Below the pieces are notes generated by a model that saw only the letters and a list, made by a program, of their open reading frames with translations, was not told the DNA's origin and searched no databases. 64,000 nt of DNA from Tamarix chinensis (taxonomy: Eukaryota; Streptophyta; Magnoliopsida; Caryophyllales; Tamaricaceae): the NCBI GenBank assembly GCA_030549775.1, contig CM060175.1, positions 33,831,262 through 33,895,261 of the forward strand, written 5' to 3'. This document shows, piece by piece, positions 48,735 through 61,900 of the stretch (the first letter of the stretch is position 1; each line of letters begins with the position of its first letter). The position numbers and the translations under genes are program-made.

Positions 48735-49190
48735 TACTGGTCCACCGGTTATAATAGTGGTCCAGGAGCGTGTTGCCCTGGTATGTGATTATGAGTATCG
48801 GTCCACCGGATATAATAGTGGTCCAGGAGCGTGTTGCTCTGGTATGTGATTATAAGTACCGGTCCACCGGTTATAATAGTGGCCAGGAGCGTTGTGCCCT
48901 AGATGACGATTTTATATATATTCCGGTCCACCGGCTAAAATAGTGGGGGTCCCGAGCTCAATAAAATCGGTTATGTATGTGAATAAGATTATGGAAAAAT
49001 ACTAATCACTTATAGTGGAACACCATGTGAGTCGGGGCCAGACCGGTCCACGGGCAAATAATAGTGGTCAGGTGCGTTCTGCCCTGTGTGTTTATCTTCC
49101 GGTCCACCGGCAATAATAGTGGTCAGAGGCGTTCTGCCCTGAGTGTATACGTTCCGGTCCACCGGCTATAATAGTGGGGTTCTCGTAATC
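48735..49190 (+). repeat. CCGG hairpin units of S2
   Basis: Seven units of GGTCCACCGG plus ATAATAGTGG, spaced about 50-65 bases apart within clusters. Same core as S1 and D1. Confidence 0.85.
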
Positions 49191-49538
49191 ACATGGATAT
49201 AAAATATGATATTGATGGATTAATGACGGATTAATGGCTTAAGGCCCAAAGTATCGATCGTGAATTATAACTTGTGTTACGTGTTATTGTTACGTATGCA
49301 CCTCTCATTATTTATGTTGAAGTTCTTGCAATTTACTCTGATTTATGCATGTTGAATGTCTTTCGATTTGTATTTTATTTTCTTAGCCTTAGCACTTGGT
49401 ACTGGAACGGTATGAGTGAACCGATCTGGTACTAAGTGTGGCGGTAATACTCCCAAAGTTCACGTTTTGTTTATCTGCTTCCGCAATTATCTTTTAATAA
49501 AACGAAATTTTTCCGTAGTGAATTTTGGGGGTGTTACA

Positions 49539-52500
49539 GCCGTCCTCATGGACTCTGAACCCCTCGGCTTTGCCTTCTTGCATCTTCTGTCGAATCCTTT
49601 CCAACTTGACATCTCCAACCTGACCGGCTCGGATATCTTCAAATATAGTCGGAGTGAGCGTCAAGGCATTCATACGAGTTTCGAGATCTCCCTGCTGAAT
49701 CATCTCAATCTCTAGGTCTGCTAACTCCTTTATTGTCTTATCAGCAATCACACGACATGGCGTAGGATGGGTAGTCTTCCTACTGAGAGCATTAACAACC
49801 ACATTGGCCTTACCCTCATGGTAGGTCAACTCAATGTCATAATCCTTTATCAGCTCCAACCATCTTCTCTGCCTCAGGTTGAGCTCCTTCTGTGTGAAGA
49901 TATACTTAAGACTCTTGTGATCTGTAAAGAATTTACACTTCACCCCATAGAGATAATGCCTCCAAATATTCAAAGCGAACACGACAACAGCTAACTCAAG
50001 ATCATGCGCGGGATAGTTCTGCTCATGTTTCTTCAACTGTCGTGAGGCATAAGCTACCACTTTACCCTTCTGCATCAGCACGCATCCTAAACCATGCTTG
50101 GATGCATCGCTATAAACTTCGAACTCCTCGGTCTCCTCGGGTAGAGTCAACACTGGTGCAGTGGTCAACCTCTTCTTCAGTTCTCGGAAAGCCTCTTCAC
50201 AAGCCTCATCCCACTGGAACTTTGTAGTCTTCTTCAAGAGATTAGTCAAAGGTCTGGCTATCTTAGAAAAGTTCTGCACAAATCGTCTGTAGTATCCAGC
50301 CAAACCTAGAAAACTCCTAATCTCCGATATGTTCGTAGGGGGCTTCCACTCTGTGACTGCTGCAATCTTAGCAGGGTCCACAACCACTCCTTCCGCCGAC
50401 ACCATGTGACCAAGGAAGGCGACCTCTTGGAGCCAAAACCCGCACTTTGATAGTTTCGCATACAGATGATGCTCTCTTAATGTGCTCAAAATGGTGCGTA
50501 GATGTTGCTCGTGCTCCCCATCTCCCCGGGAATATATCAGAATATCATCAATAAAAACCACCACAAACTGATTAAGGAAGGGTCTGAATATCCTCGTCAT
50601 CAAGTCCATGAACACTGCCAGGGCATTTGTAAGACCAAAGGGCATCACCGTAAATTCGTAATGCCCATATCGCGTTCGAAATGCAGTCTTCATGATGTCC
50701 GCATCAGCGATCCTCAATTGATGGTACCCGGACCTCAAATCTATCTTGGAAAATACCGTAGCTCCCTTTAGCTGGTCAAATAAATCATCAATTCTCGGGA
50801 GTGGATATCGATTCTTCACTGTTAAATGGTTCAATCCCCGGTAGTCAATGCAGAGTCGAAGACTACCATCCTTCTTCTTTACAAACAATACTGGCGCTCC
50901 CCACGGTGATACGCTTGGTCGGATATACCCATGCTCCAATAGTTCTTCCAACTGAACCTTCAATTCTTTCAATTCCACCGGCGCCATTCTGTAAGGTGCC
51001 TTGGAAACAGGCTCAGCTCCCGGCACTAGCTCAATCTTGAAATCAATTTCTCGGACCGTAGGCATGCCTAGTATTTTTTCTGGGAAAACGTCCGAAAATT
51101 CCTTAACTACCGGAATATGGTCCAAAGATGTTAGATCCTTATTCAGCTCCTTCACACTGCATAAATATAGAGGACACCCCTTCTGGATCAAAGCATTCAA
51201 TGCAACCGCTGATACAACCTTAGTGGTCGGCTCGAGTTGAGTCTTCCGATATGAAACCCTGGTACCCTTCGGCCCTCGCAGAACTACTCGCTCTTGGGCA
51301 CAATCAATAATTGCTTTGTACTTTCCCAACATATCCATGCCTAGAATTACGTCGAATTCTTTTAGATCCATCCCGACCAGATCCACTAGGAAGTCTACCC
51401 CTCCTATATCTAAGGCCATGTCGGAAAACCTCCGACTACACTCCATCCTGTCACCCGATGGAAGCATAACAGATAGTTCTATTCTAGTAGATGGTGACAA
51501 ACCAGCCTTAGCAACAAAAGCAGAGGAAATGAAAGATAATGTGGCTCCCGAATCAAATAGCACATAAGCTGGCAATGAGTAAATGGTAAACATACCAGTA
51601 ACAACATCCAACTGTCGGTCTGCCTCGGCCTGACTGATAACGTTCAGGTGCCCTCCTGATTGGCCTCCCTTCTGAGGATGAGGCTTAGGTCCCTGTGGTC
51701 TTCCCCCTGTCTCTCGAACTAGGGCACCAGATGGAGCAGGTGCTCTCTGATAATACTGATGGGACGAGTTTTTTCGATGTTGCTGATATGCCTGTTGCTG
51801 GGGCATTAGTGATCCTCCCTGCTGAGATGATCGGTTATGATTATGCTGAAATCGAGGTGGCCTCCTCCAACACTCTATTGCTTTGTGACCCAGCTTCCCA
51901 CAGTTTAAACAATTCCTTCCTTGATGGACCCGACTACACCTCCTGCAAACTGGTCCTCGTGGGGGTCCTTGATCTCTATTGCGATCTCTCGGTGGGGGCC
52001 TCTTGGAATCTCTAAACCTAGGCTAAGTTCTACTTCCCGAACTCTGTACCTCGGGCTTCCTCTTCCCAAGGATGGCAGCCTGCTTGTGTACCAACGTGTC
52101 TGCAATGCAAGCACGCTCATAAAGGGATGCTAAGTCGGTGAAAGGCACTGCACCCATCATACGACGGATGCTGAAGTTCAATCCCTGCTCAAATTGAAAC
52201 ACCACCGTGGACTCGTTGGCGGCAATTCCTGGAGCAAACCGGAGCAGTTCTATGAAGCGGGCATAATATTGGCGGATGGTCATCGGCCCCTGAGTCAGCT
52301 GTATAAACTCTCGAAGCTTATCCCTCTTCAGGCTCTCGGGATAGAATCTTGTGCGTAGGGAGGTCTTAAATTCTTCCCAAGTAGCCGGGGAATCTTCTCT
52401 GGCACGAAACTCTTCCCACCAGGCGTCTGCTACGCCCCGGAGGAAGAAAGCTGCAATGTTGGGTCGCCGGTCAACTGGGCAATCCACAGCCTCAAAGGTG

Positions 52501-52682
52501 CGATCCAGATCGCGGATCCACCCCTCTAAAATCACTAGATTCTCCTCCCCAGAGTATGTCGGAGGATGATGTCCCGTAACCCTCCGAAGCCAATCCTCTC
52601 CAGCACTATGGTTTTGCTGGGTGAACTCAAGAAAAGCAGTGACGGCATCCTCTAAACGGTTAATCCTCCCGTTTTTCACCAT
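49539..52682 (-). pseudogene. D1 gag, protease, reverse transcriptase and RNase H
   Basis: One minus-strand frame from an ATG at 52682 to the S2 border, broken only by a TAG at 52025-52023. Gag capsid: WEEFKTSLRTRFYPES then LREFIQLTQGPMTIRQYYARF. After the stop comes a CCHC zinc knuckle ([14 protein letters not shown], about 51910-51870). Protease has [13 protein letters not shown] near 51560. Reverse transcriptase spans about 51050-50420 ([11 protein letters not shown]; catalytic VFIDD near 50553). RNase H spans about 50140-49780, with the first aspartate in [11 protein letters not shown] and a variant VVVNALSRK end. The reading frame stops at G of HEDG, where S2 begins and the integrase continues on the other side. 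All visible catalytic residues here are intact. The single stop, placed before the zinc knuckle, looks like a lesion rather than a normal gag-pol boundary. Confidence 0.88.
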
Positions 52683-52918
52683 TTCGCTGCAGTAAAATAA
52701 ACACTTAGAGGCAATTCATTGGTTCAAGAATATTTAGCAAGGTTTTCTACTACTTAAGGAACCCTAATCTACTCTTTTACTCCTCACCGTGGCCGGGATC
52801 CAAAAATTTAAAAAATAAAATGGTTTTCCGATAAGGTGGAAAATTCTTTTTGAAATTCAATAACAACTTCCAAAATAAATTTTTTTTTCAAAAACGAGCA
52901 TGGTCAACAAGATCGACC
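52683..52918 (-). other. D1 leader between primer site and gag
   Basis: Short untranslated leader. Nothing further recognised. Confidence 0.6.
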
Positions 52919-52930
52919 GCTCTGATACCA
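52919..52930 (-). other. Primer-binding site of D1
   Basis: TGGTATCAGAGC on the minus strand, an exact match to the plant initiator-Met tRNA 3' end, three bases after the LTR. Confidence 0.9.
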
Positions 52931-52933
52931 ACT

Positions 52934-55900
52934 TGTAACACCCCAAAATTTACATATATATTTTTTTACTTATAGCTTAAACCGTAAATTCTGGAAATGT
53001 TACCGCCACATTTAGTAACAGACCGATTCACTCCTACCGTTCCAATACTAAGTGCTAAGGCTAAAGAAACAACTCAGTAAGCATTAATGGATAATCCAAA
53101 TTCAAAGATACGGAAATCAGGTATGCACAATTCTTTATTCAATTCCGAATACGAGGGTAGTTTTTTTTAGGAAAGAGAAATAACTACAATAATGAAGTAG
53201 TTTCGAAAGTACTATTTATAAATAGATAAGATAGTAATAATAGTTTGAAGGAAGGCTGGCCACGTCACTCTGATAATCGATCCAGCCCGATCATCACTTG
53301 TCCCCACTTGATGTCCCATAGACATCTATAGCATCATAATACATATCTCCTACCTGCAGGAAATCAGATGGGCCTTCTACTCGTTGGAATGAGCAGCACC
53401 CATGAAACGGGTTATCAGTACGCTACGTACTGAGTAAGGTAACCGAGCATTAAGGCCAACACATAACATATAAATCATGCAGACATAGAGGAGTACAATC
53501 ATAAGTACATAGGATCAACCAGGTAAAAGTACAAGGGCCCATTCATAGTTTAGATTTATTACTTATTTAATATCTGATTAGATCTCATTTCATACCATGC
53601 CTTTTTATCAATTCCATGCGAGCACAGGAGCACCCCACTATTATAACCGGTGGGCCGGTCACACATAGGGCATCATGCCCTAACCACTATTATTACCGGT
53701 GGATCGGTCACACATATAGGGTAGAAACCCTAACCACTATTCCTAACCGGTGGATCGGCTCGGCTCCGGCTCACATGATGTTCCACTGTAAGTAATTAAT
53801 GTCTTTTACTTACCTTAACAACTTTGGTTTATTTTCATTGAGATCGGGAACCCCCACTATTATAACCGGTGGGCCGGTCACAATAGGACATCATGTCCTA
53901 ACCACTATTATTACCGGTGGATCGGTCACAATAGGGTAAAACCCTAACCACTATTTTAACCGGTGGATCGGTCGCACATAGGGTAAAACCCTAACCACTA
54001 CTCCTGACCGGTGGATCGGCTGGTCCCGTCTCAATATCTTCCTCTTTAAGTGAATAGTATCTTAAGTGTCTTATTCACAAGTTTGACTCAGACACGCATG
54101 ACTGGCTTCTACTTTCCTCATCTTCCAATCCTAGTTAACCACCACCATTAACATTAATCCTGACCTTCCCTAACTCTCATGAGAACTCTAACTCCACCTA
54201 AGCCCTACTCCATGCAAACCCTAGCTTCATGTAAACCCTGCTCCCATGCAAACCCTAACTTCATGTAAACCCTACGCCCATGAAAATCTTAACTTCATGT
54301 AAACACTACGCCCATGCAAACCCTAACGTCACGTAAACCCTAACTTCATGAAAACCCTACGCCCATGCAAACCATAACGTCACGTAAACCCTAACTTCAT
54401 GAAAACCCTATGCCCATGCAAGCCCTTACGTCACATAAACCCTACACCCATGCCAATCTTAACTTCATGTAATAGTAGTACCACCATGCAAAACCCAAGC
54501 ATCGTGCAACTCATACAAAACCCTAACACCGTACAACCCATGCAAAACCCTAACACCGTACAATATATTCAATCCATGCAAAAATCCAACTCCCATGAAC
54601 TCCCTAATATTATTTTGTAAGTCCCTCATGCATGTCTCGAGCCATATCACATCGTATTAATAATATATTTATACACATCATTCTCATGCCACAATCATTT
54701 AACGAAAACACACCTCAACTTCCATACATGCTGCATTCATAACAATTACATAATAGTTACATGAAATACATGATAGATCATATCACAAGGCATGCATGGC
54801 ATATAAATCATATATAACACAAATGGCCTTAGCACCCCTTACCTAAAATGTCGCCGGTCTTGTAGCAAGTTCCTATACCACTTGAGGGCTTTGGTTAGGC
54901 TCACCTACTATGGGAAAAATACTAGGATTAGGTTTTCTCTTAAGAATGCTATCATTTCTAACTTATCCCAATACCTTATTTTTAATTAAAAATTATTATA
55001 TTAGAATTGACTCTACAAAATACTAGTAGAATATTAATAATAAAACTAAGGCAGTTCAAAATAAAAAAGGTGATATAAGGGGTTCTGCCCTTCACCAAAA
55101 TAATACGAGTAAAGATATTAATAATAATAATAATAATAACAATAACAATAATATATAAGCTTTAAATTTAAAGTGGGGTTTCGACCCTACTTATAACTAA
55201 TGACCTACCATTTATTAATATTAATAATAAAATTAATAACATATATAATAATATTGAAATAATAAAGATAATGGTAATATTATTATTAATGGTTATAAGA
55301 ACAATAGGAATAATAATATTAAAATACATAAGTGCGAATATTAATACAAAATTATGACCTAAGATTTTCCAGAATAATTAATAAAATATTAATAATAATT
55401 ATTCTAATAATTATAATATTAATAATAAGAAGAAAAATGATAATAATCATATAATAATTCAATTAATATCTTAAAATTCGGAAATAACAATAAAATTATT
55501 TTATTAGCATTCTCCACCCTGCAAGTACAACTCTGCATAAATTTTACATCAAATAATAATAATATTAATAGCAAGGAAATTATTATTATATTCGATTAGT
55601 TACCAATAAACAAAATAAAAATTGAATAATTTACAATAAATAGTAAATAATGTCTAAGGAGGTCTAGGATTTCACCTTGAGTCAGCAGGAATGGGCGGCA
55701 CCGACGGTGGTTCATGGAGGTGGCCGGAAAAAAGATCTAAAAGGAAAAAGATGAAGAAAAAGAGAGAAGGAGCAGGGGAAAAATTAAAATAAGGTTTTGA
55801 TTCGGTAGAGGAGGATTAGAGGGAGTTTTTGGGTGGTTCAAAGGGCAGTAAAAGTGGCGGAAACGGCGGAGGACGGCGGCTTAAGGTTTTCTGGGTGAAA

Positions 55901-57177
55901 ATTTCGACGAGGTGAGAAGCAAACTTGGCACGACTATGGAGGACTACACAAGAGAAATCGAAGGCTAAAAATGGTTTAGTTATCTAGATAAATTTTCGGG
56001 GAAGAAATTGAAAGGCTTCGGTGGCGTGGAGGTTGAATATAAGCAGCAGGGGAAGCGTCTGAAGTCATGGTGGCTGCCAGCCCCTGCTTAGGGTTTTCGG
56101 GGGAGAAAAATCCAAAAACTCCTACAACTAGGCCATTTATAGATAGTGAATGGTATAATAGGGTGTTGAAGCTCGACAGGGAGGTAATAAGTGCAAGAGT
56201 TTGGGTGGCCAGTGGCAGTAATTGATCGCCCATCGTTTGGGTTACTTCGAATTTTCGCGAGGCTGAGGAGAAGAAACGAGCGAGATTCAACGTCCAATAA
56301 TTATGCCAAATTACTCCTGGAGTTAAGAGGAAGACAATGAGGCAAGAAACGGCCGGTATTAATCACCGTAGCCGAAGAGGCCATTGATGGGGTCGAAGGT
56401 TTCGTTGCAGCGTCGGGGGAAGACGGAGGGAGAAGGAAGAAGAAAGAAAGTGGGCCGGTCGGCCGAGGAAGGAAAAGAAAAGGGGAGAACCGGGTGGGTT
56501 GCGCGCCGGTTAAGCCCTCACTTAACGAGACGCAACGTCTCAACATACAATCGCCCAAAACGCCACGTCTGGGCGCACGCAGGGAGAAGGCCAGCGCCGC
56601 TGGGCCGCGGGAGAAGAAAGGAAGAAAAAGGAAGAGGATTGGGCCACGCCTGGCCCAATCGGCGGAAAGAAGAAAAAAAAAGGAAGAAAGAAAAGAAAGA
56701 AAAGGAGAAAAGAAAAAGGAGGAAAAAGGAAAAAGGAAGAAAATAAGGTTTTGGGTTTAAATAAATTAATTAGAATATTTTGGGTATTTAATATAAAATA
56801 TTTATTTAACAAAAATATTAAATTCCCCTTTTTAGGCTAGTTTCGGGTTTTTAAAATAATTTCCATAATTTCCATTTTAATTAGCAAAACACCCTAATTT
56901 TCTTCCATTAAATTATTTATAAAATTAATATTAATTTGGAACTATTTTATCCTCCTTATTTTAAATAAAATAATTTATTTTGTTAATTTCTAAAATAAAA
57001 TCCTTAACTAGCTAAAGTACCCAAATTACTCCTAATTAAAAATAGTAATAATTTTCTTCTTAATTTGTCCTAATTAATTTCCTTTTATTTTAATCAAATA
57101 ATTTATATTTAATTAACTATCATAATAAATTTCATTTAAATGTACTATTTAAAATTAGAACTTTTTGGGGCATTTCA
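52934..57177 (-). repeat. 5' LTR of D1 (4244 bp)
   Basis: Near-identical to 38896-43170 by eye, with scattered single changes and a shorter AAT run. Its subregions are CCGG units 53630-54025, AAACCCTA minisatellite 54170-54600, AAT run 55117-55152, TATA box 56136-56143. It lies in the promoter position for D1. Confidence 0.9.
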
Positions 57178-58428
57178 GTTAATTTACATGTAGGGAGAAT
57201 AGAAGCTTTCCAAGCCCACGAGTCCTATGTGCAGCCACAAAATCAAAGGGAACAAGTAGAAGAATACCACGTGAGAGGGGAAAAAACAAGGTGGAAGAGG
57301 AAGAAGAGAGAGTGGGAAATTATGTAAGACCACATGACACCTCGAGAAAAACCTATGATGACATTGAAAAAGGAATCCACTTTAATCTTTTTGACTTTGA
57401 AGATAATCTCAACTCAGTATCTTTTCTCAAATGATTAAAAAAAATTTTTAATCGATACTTGAGTATATAGAAATTGATGATGAGAGATAATGCCGAATGC
57501 CAATATTAAAGTTTAAGAAATTTTCTAGAGTGTGGTACAATAATTTAATAAGGAGACGGAAGAGAGAAGGAAAATAAGAGATTAGGTCATAGGAAAAATA
57601 AAAAAAAATATTTGAAGAAGAAATATATCGCTCGGGAATATGAGCTATAAAATTTTATTAAAATGATAATGTTAAGGCAAGGGTTACTTAAAGTTGAAGA
57701 ATACATTTGGGAGTTCAAAAGGTTCGGTCTAATATTCGATGTCTAGGAATGAGAAGAGAAAAGGAGTGGGCAATTCTTTGGGGGTTTAAATATGGATCAT
57801 CGAGAGAAGGTAGAGGTGTATCCTTATGAAGTCTTTGAAGACCTAGCTAAGTTAGCTATCAACTTTGAAAATAATTGAAGAGAACAAAGCCATGAAGCAT
57901 TTCAACAAATAATCTATATCGTTCGACTTTCAAGGGTGTGTTAAAACCACCAATTTCCGCAAACAAAGAAAAGCTAGAAGGTTCACTCGTTAAGAAAAGG
58001 GAAAAGATTATGTGATTGATAAAATGAACAAGCAATGCTTCAAATGTAGAGGTTATAGCCACTTTGCTTCAGATTGTCCAAACCAAAGGGCATTGAATAT
58101 AAAGGAGATAAAAATTTTAGAGGCTTGTGAAGAACATAAAGCCCTTGATGAAACTTCGATGAGAAAAGTGATATTGCAAAGGATACTTTGGAAGAAGGCC
58201 AAATGGATTGCTATGTGTTGTAACGAGTGCTTCAAGTACAATAAAAACTTATACTTATTCAAAGGGAGAAGATTTTCAAGGCCAAGTGTAGAGTTGGTGA
58301 TAAAGTATGTGAAGTAATCATTGATAGTGGCTCATGAACTAATGTTGCTAGCGAGAAGATGGTGAAAAAGCTCGGTTTGGAGACCAAGGATCATCCAGGA
58401 CCATATTCACTACAATGGCTCAACAAAG
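57178..58428 (+). pseudogene. E4 gag and protease start, after D1
   Basis: Begins with the second GTTAA and continues E4 gag with frameshifts. A good CCHC zinc knuckle is at about 58024-58083 (CFKCRGYSHFASDCP). A decayed linker follows, then the protease motif (IDSGS, near 58320; the next codon is a stop) up to SLQWLNK, where E5 inserts. Confidence 0.75.
58424..58428. repeat. Target site duplication of E5, left copy
   Basis: CAAAG, identical to 63504-63508. Confidence 0.85.
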
Positions 58429-58897
58429 TGATGCAAGAGAAAACGCTCAAGAATTAGCTTTCATAATTATGGAAAAAAATTATTCTTCATTTGGAAAGTG
58501 TCTCTTATAAATTTGAAGGCCAACATATAGTTATGTTGCTCGAAACGTAATAAATAAGCAATTAAGTGTCTAAATGCATGTGCATGGCATGCAAGAAGGG
58601 AGTTACCATATGTATGGGGAGCATATTGGCAAGATTTTCAAGTAGGAGAATAAAGTTAGCATAAATTTTGCATCATATCTTTTAGCTTGGAATCTTTTGG
58701 AATATGCTCTAGCTAGTGGTACAAAGGTTATATTATTCATTAATGCTGAGCATATTGATGTATTATGAAGAATTGAACTTGAAGATCAACATTGAATGAA
58801 TTCTGTGTGAGTTCAAGTTCACCATCTCCAAACCCTTATCATCTTATCGAACCCATTCAAACCACTATTTGACAATTATACCCACCCCCACACATCA
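58429..58897 (+). repeat. 5' LTR of E5, internally deleted (469 bp)
   Basis: Start and end match the 3' LTR, but the middle, from about GTTCAAGTTCACC near 58820, is missing. Confidence 0.8.
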
Positions 58898-58901
58898 ATT
58901 T

Positions 58902-58913
58902 TTGTATCAACAC
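58902..58913 (+). other. Decayed primer-binding site of E5
   Basis: TTGTATCAACAC, three changes from the E1 site TGGTATCAAAGC, at the same distance from the LTR. Confidence 0.5.
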
Positions 58914-61900
58914 CATAGGTTGATGGAATTACAATCAAGATTCAATCTTTCTTTCATGATTCTTCAAGATTCATCAAGAAGTTATATTATCTTCAAGAAT
59001 ATCCAAGAATTCATAAAAAAAAAATCACAAAGGGCCGCATGATTAAGGGTTTTCTTGGGAGAGTAATAATCTGTTAATATGAAAAATAATGGAGAACCAA
59101 GGAGGAGACTTGGGAGATTTTCTTAAGACCTTCATGGATGAAATAAAGGAGATAAAATTGCTATTGCAAAGAATAGAAATATCCTAAGCCCAAGAATCCT
59201 ATATGCAGTCACAAAATTGAAGAAAACAAGTAGAGGAAAGGCACATGAGAAGAACACAAAACCGGGTGGAAGAAGAAGAAGAGAGCATGGGAAATTAAGT
59301 AAGGATATGACACACTTTGAGGAAACGTATGATGATATGGAAAAAGGAATCCTCTTTGACTTTCCTAACTTTAAAGTTAATCTTCACTTGGAGCCTTTTC
59401 TTAAATGGTTCCAAATCATAGTATCAATTTTTGAGCATAAGAAAATTTATGACAAGAAATGGTGCCGAATAGAGATTTAAAATTTCAAAAGTTTTCTAGA
59501 CTGTGGTATGATAATTTAGAAAGGAGATAGGAGAGAGAAGGAAAAACAATGATTAGGTTATAGGAAAAATTAAAGAAATATTTGAAGAAGAAGTTTGTGC
59601 CTCAGGAATATGAGTAAGAAAATTTTATGAAAAAGACTACATTAAAAGCAAGGGTTACTTGGAGTTGAAGAATACATGCATGAGTTTGAAAGGCTGGCTC
59701 TTATATTTGATGTAAAGAATGAGAAGAACCAAGGTTTTTATGATTCATCAAAGGTTTAAATATGAATCTTCGAGAGAAGGTACATGTGTACCTATATGAA
59801 GTGTTTGAAGACCTGGCCAAGTTAGCCATCAAGTTTGGGAAATAATTAAAGAGGACAGCGCTAACAAGCAAGTCAATCAATGTTTTATATGGTTTGAATT
59901 TCAAGGGTGTGTCAAAGCTACTAATTTCTTAACCCATAAACCAAGACAATGCTAGAAGGTTCACTTACAAGAAAGGGGCAAGGATTAAGTGGTTGATAAT
60001 GTGAACAAGTAATGCTTCAAGTGTAGAGAATATTTCCACTTTCCACGAGATTGTCCCAACCAAAGGGCGTTGACTTTGAAGGACATAGAAAATATGGAGG
60101 CTTGTGAAGATAATGAAGACCTTGATGAAGACCCAGAAGAGGAGAGTGATATCCGAGTTGATGCTTTAGAAGAAGGCCAAGTGTATTGCTACATGTTACA
60201 AAGGAGGCTTCAAGTAAACAACAACCTTTTCTTATTCAATGAGAGAAGATTTACAAGGCCAAATGCAGAATTGGTGATAAAGTACATGAAGTCATCATTT
60301 ATAGTGGCTCATGCACTAACGTTGCTAGTGACAATATGGTGAACAATCTTGTTTTGGAGACTTAGGATCATCCAAGACAATATTCACTCTAATGGCTCAA
60401 CAAAGATAAAGGCGTGAGGGTAACAAAACATATTGTTATCTCTTTTAAGATTGAAAATTATTTTGATGATGTTTTATGTGAGATTCTACCAATGGATGCT
60501 TGTCATATTTTATTGGGGAGGCCATGGCAATTTGATAGGAAGGTTTTGCATTATGTCTTCCTTAATGATATGTGATATGAAAAGGTTTTGGTTTTAAGGA
60601 ATGAAAAGAAGGAGGATGTCGAGTGTAGGAAGGGAAAAAAAGAGTAATGTAGAGTTTTTGATCCTTACGAAGTGTGAGATGAATGAAGCCATCGGAGATA
60701 AGAAGATATACTAAGCTTTATTTTTCTAAGAGGTCTAACGGAGGAAGAATACTAATATGGATCCAAAATTGCAACAAGTATTAAAAGAGAATGACGTTGT
60801 GCTCGTAGAAGAGTTGCCAAGTTGGCTGCCTCCATTGAGAGGGTTTGAGCATGCTATTGATCTTATGCCAGGATTTTCATTACTGAACAAACCAACTTAT
60901 AGATGCAATCCAAAGGACGCTAAGTAGCTATAAAAACGAGTGCAAGAGTTGTTATTCCGTGATTATATACGGGAGAGTATGAATTCATGCGGCATTCCAA
61001 ACTTGTTAGTGCCTAAGAAGGATGGTATGTGGAGGATGTGTATTGATTTGAGAGCCATCAAAAACATCACAATCAAGTACAGACTTTTGATGTTGAGATT
61101 GGATGACGTGTAGGATGAGTTGTATAGTGCAAAGGTGTTCTCAGAGATTGATCTTAGAAGCTTCTTGCATCAAATGAGGATACGATAAGGGGATGATTGG
61201 AAGACAGCTTTCAAGACTAAGTATGGTTTTTATGAATGGTTGGTGATGCCATTTGGTCTATGTAATGCACCATGTTCCTTTATGAGGTTGATGACTATGG
61301 TACTTAGACCATTTTATGGTGTCTTTGTTGTTTTTTACCTTGATGATATCTTTATATATAGCTTGAGTGAGTTCAAACACATAAAACACTTGAAGAGAAT
61401 ATTTGATAAGCTTAGAGAGGTGAAACATTATGGTAAGATGGAGAAGTGTGATTTTATGATGGAAACGATGATGTTTTTGGTCTATATTGTGAGTGGGCAT
61501 GGTATTTAAATTGATCCGTCAAAGGTTGAAGCTCTTCAATTGTGGAATATCCCTACTAATGTCCACAAAGTTCAAAGTTTTCATGGGTTGGCCTCATTCT
61601 ATGGGAGGTTCATCAAATACTTCTCTACCATTGCGGCACCTATCATATAGTTGATGAAGAAAGGACAGTTACGTTATAATAATCAAGTGATAAAGGCTTT
61701 TGAAGATTTGAAGACAAAGCTCTCAAATACACTAGTATTATCTTTACCTTGTTTCAATAAATTATTTGAAGTAACATGTGGTGTGAGTGGTGTTGGAATT
61801 AGTGGTGTGCTTTCACAAGAACAGAAGCCAATTATTTTCTTTAATGAGAAGTTGAATGGTGCAAGGCTCAATTATTCGACCTACGATAAAGAGTTCTATG

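Larger units (their letters stand above)
44660..49538 (+). repeat. S2: solo LTR nested in D1 pol (4879 bp), Tekay/Del-like
   Basis: TGTAATACCCC...GGGGGTGTTACA, with a nearly perfect 5-base flanking repeat and no internal coding region. Layout: AT-rich start; GC/pyrimidine-rich block (about 45050-46110); splice-bounded island (about 46375-46426); GGTAAT minisatellite (46850-48060); CCGG units (48735-49190); conserved end with GGTACTAAGTGTGGCGGTAAT near 49424, shared with S1. It is opposite in orientation to D1 and younger than it. Confidence 0.87.
38896..57177 (-). mobile_element. D1: nearly complete Tekay/Del-type chromovirus with 4.2-kb LTRs
   Basis: Has two near-identical LTRs (38896-43170 and 52934-57177), perfect GTTAA flanks, an exact primer site, a nearly open gag-pol and a polypurine tract, all on the minus strand. 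Solo LTR S2 interrupts pol at 44660-49538; without it D1 would be about 13.4 kb. The pol order protease, reverse transcriptase, RNase H, integrase, chromodomain is that of chromoviruses, and the motifs match the Tekay/Del clade. Both LTRs carry the same rare differences from S1 and S2. The LTR similarity marks D1 as one of the youngest insertions here. Confidence 0.9.

Noticed and set aside
49494..51806. Taking the 770-codon open frame as a complete protein starting at its first ATG
   Set aside because: The same frame is open upstream through the zinc knuckle to the TAG at 52023, and its last 14 codons are S2 LTR sequence, not pol.
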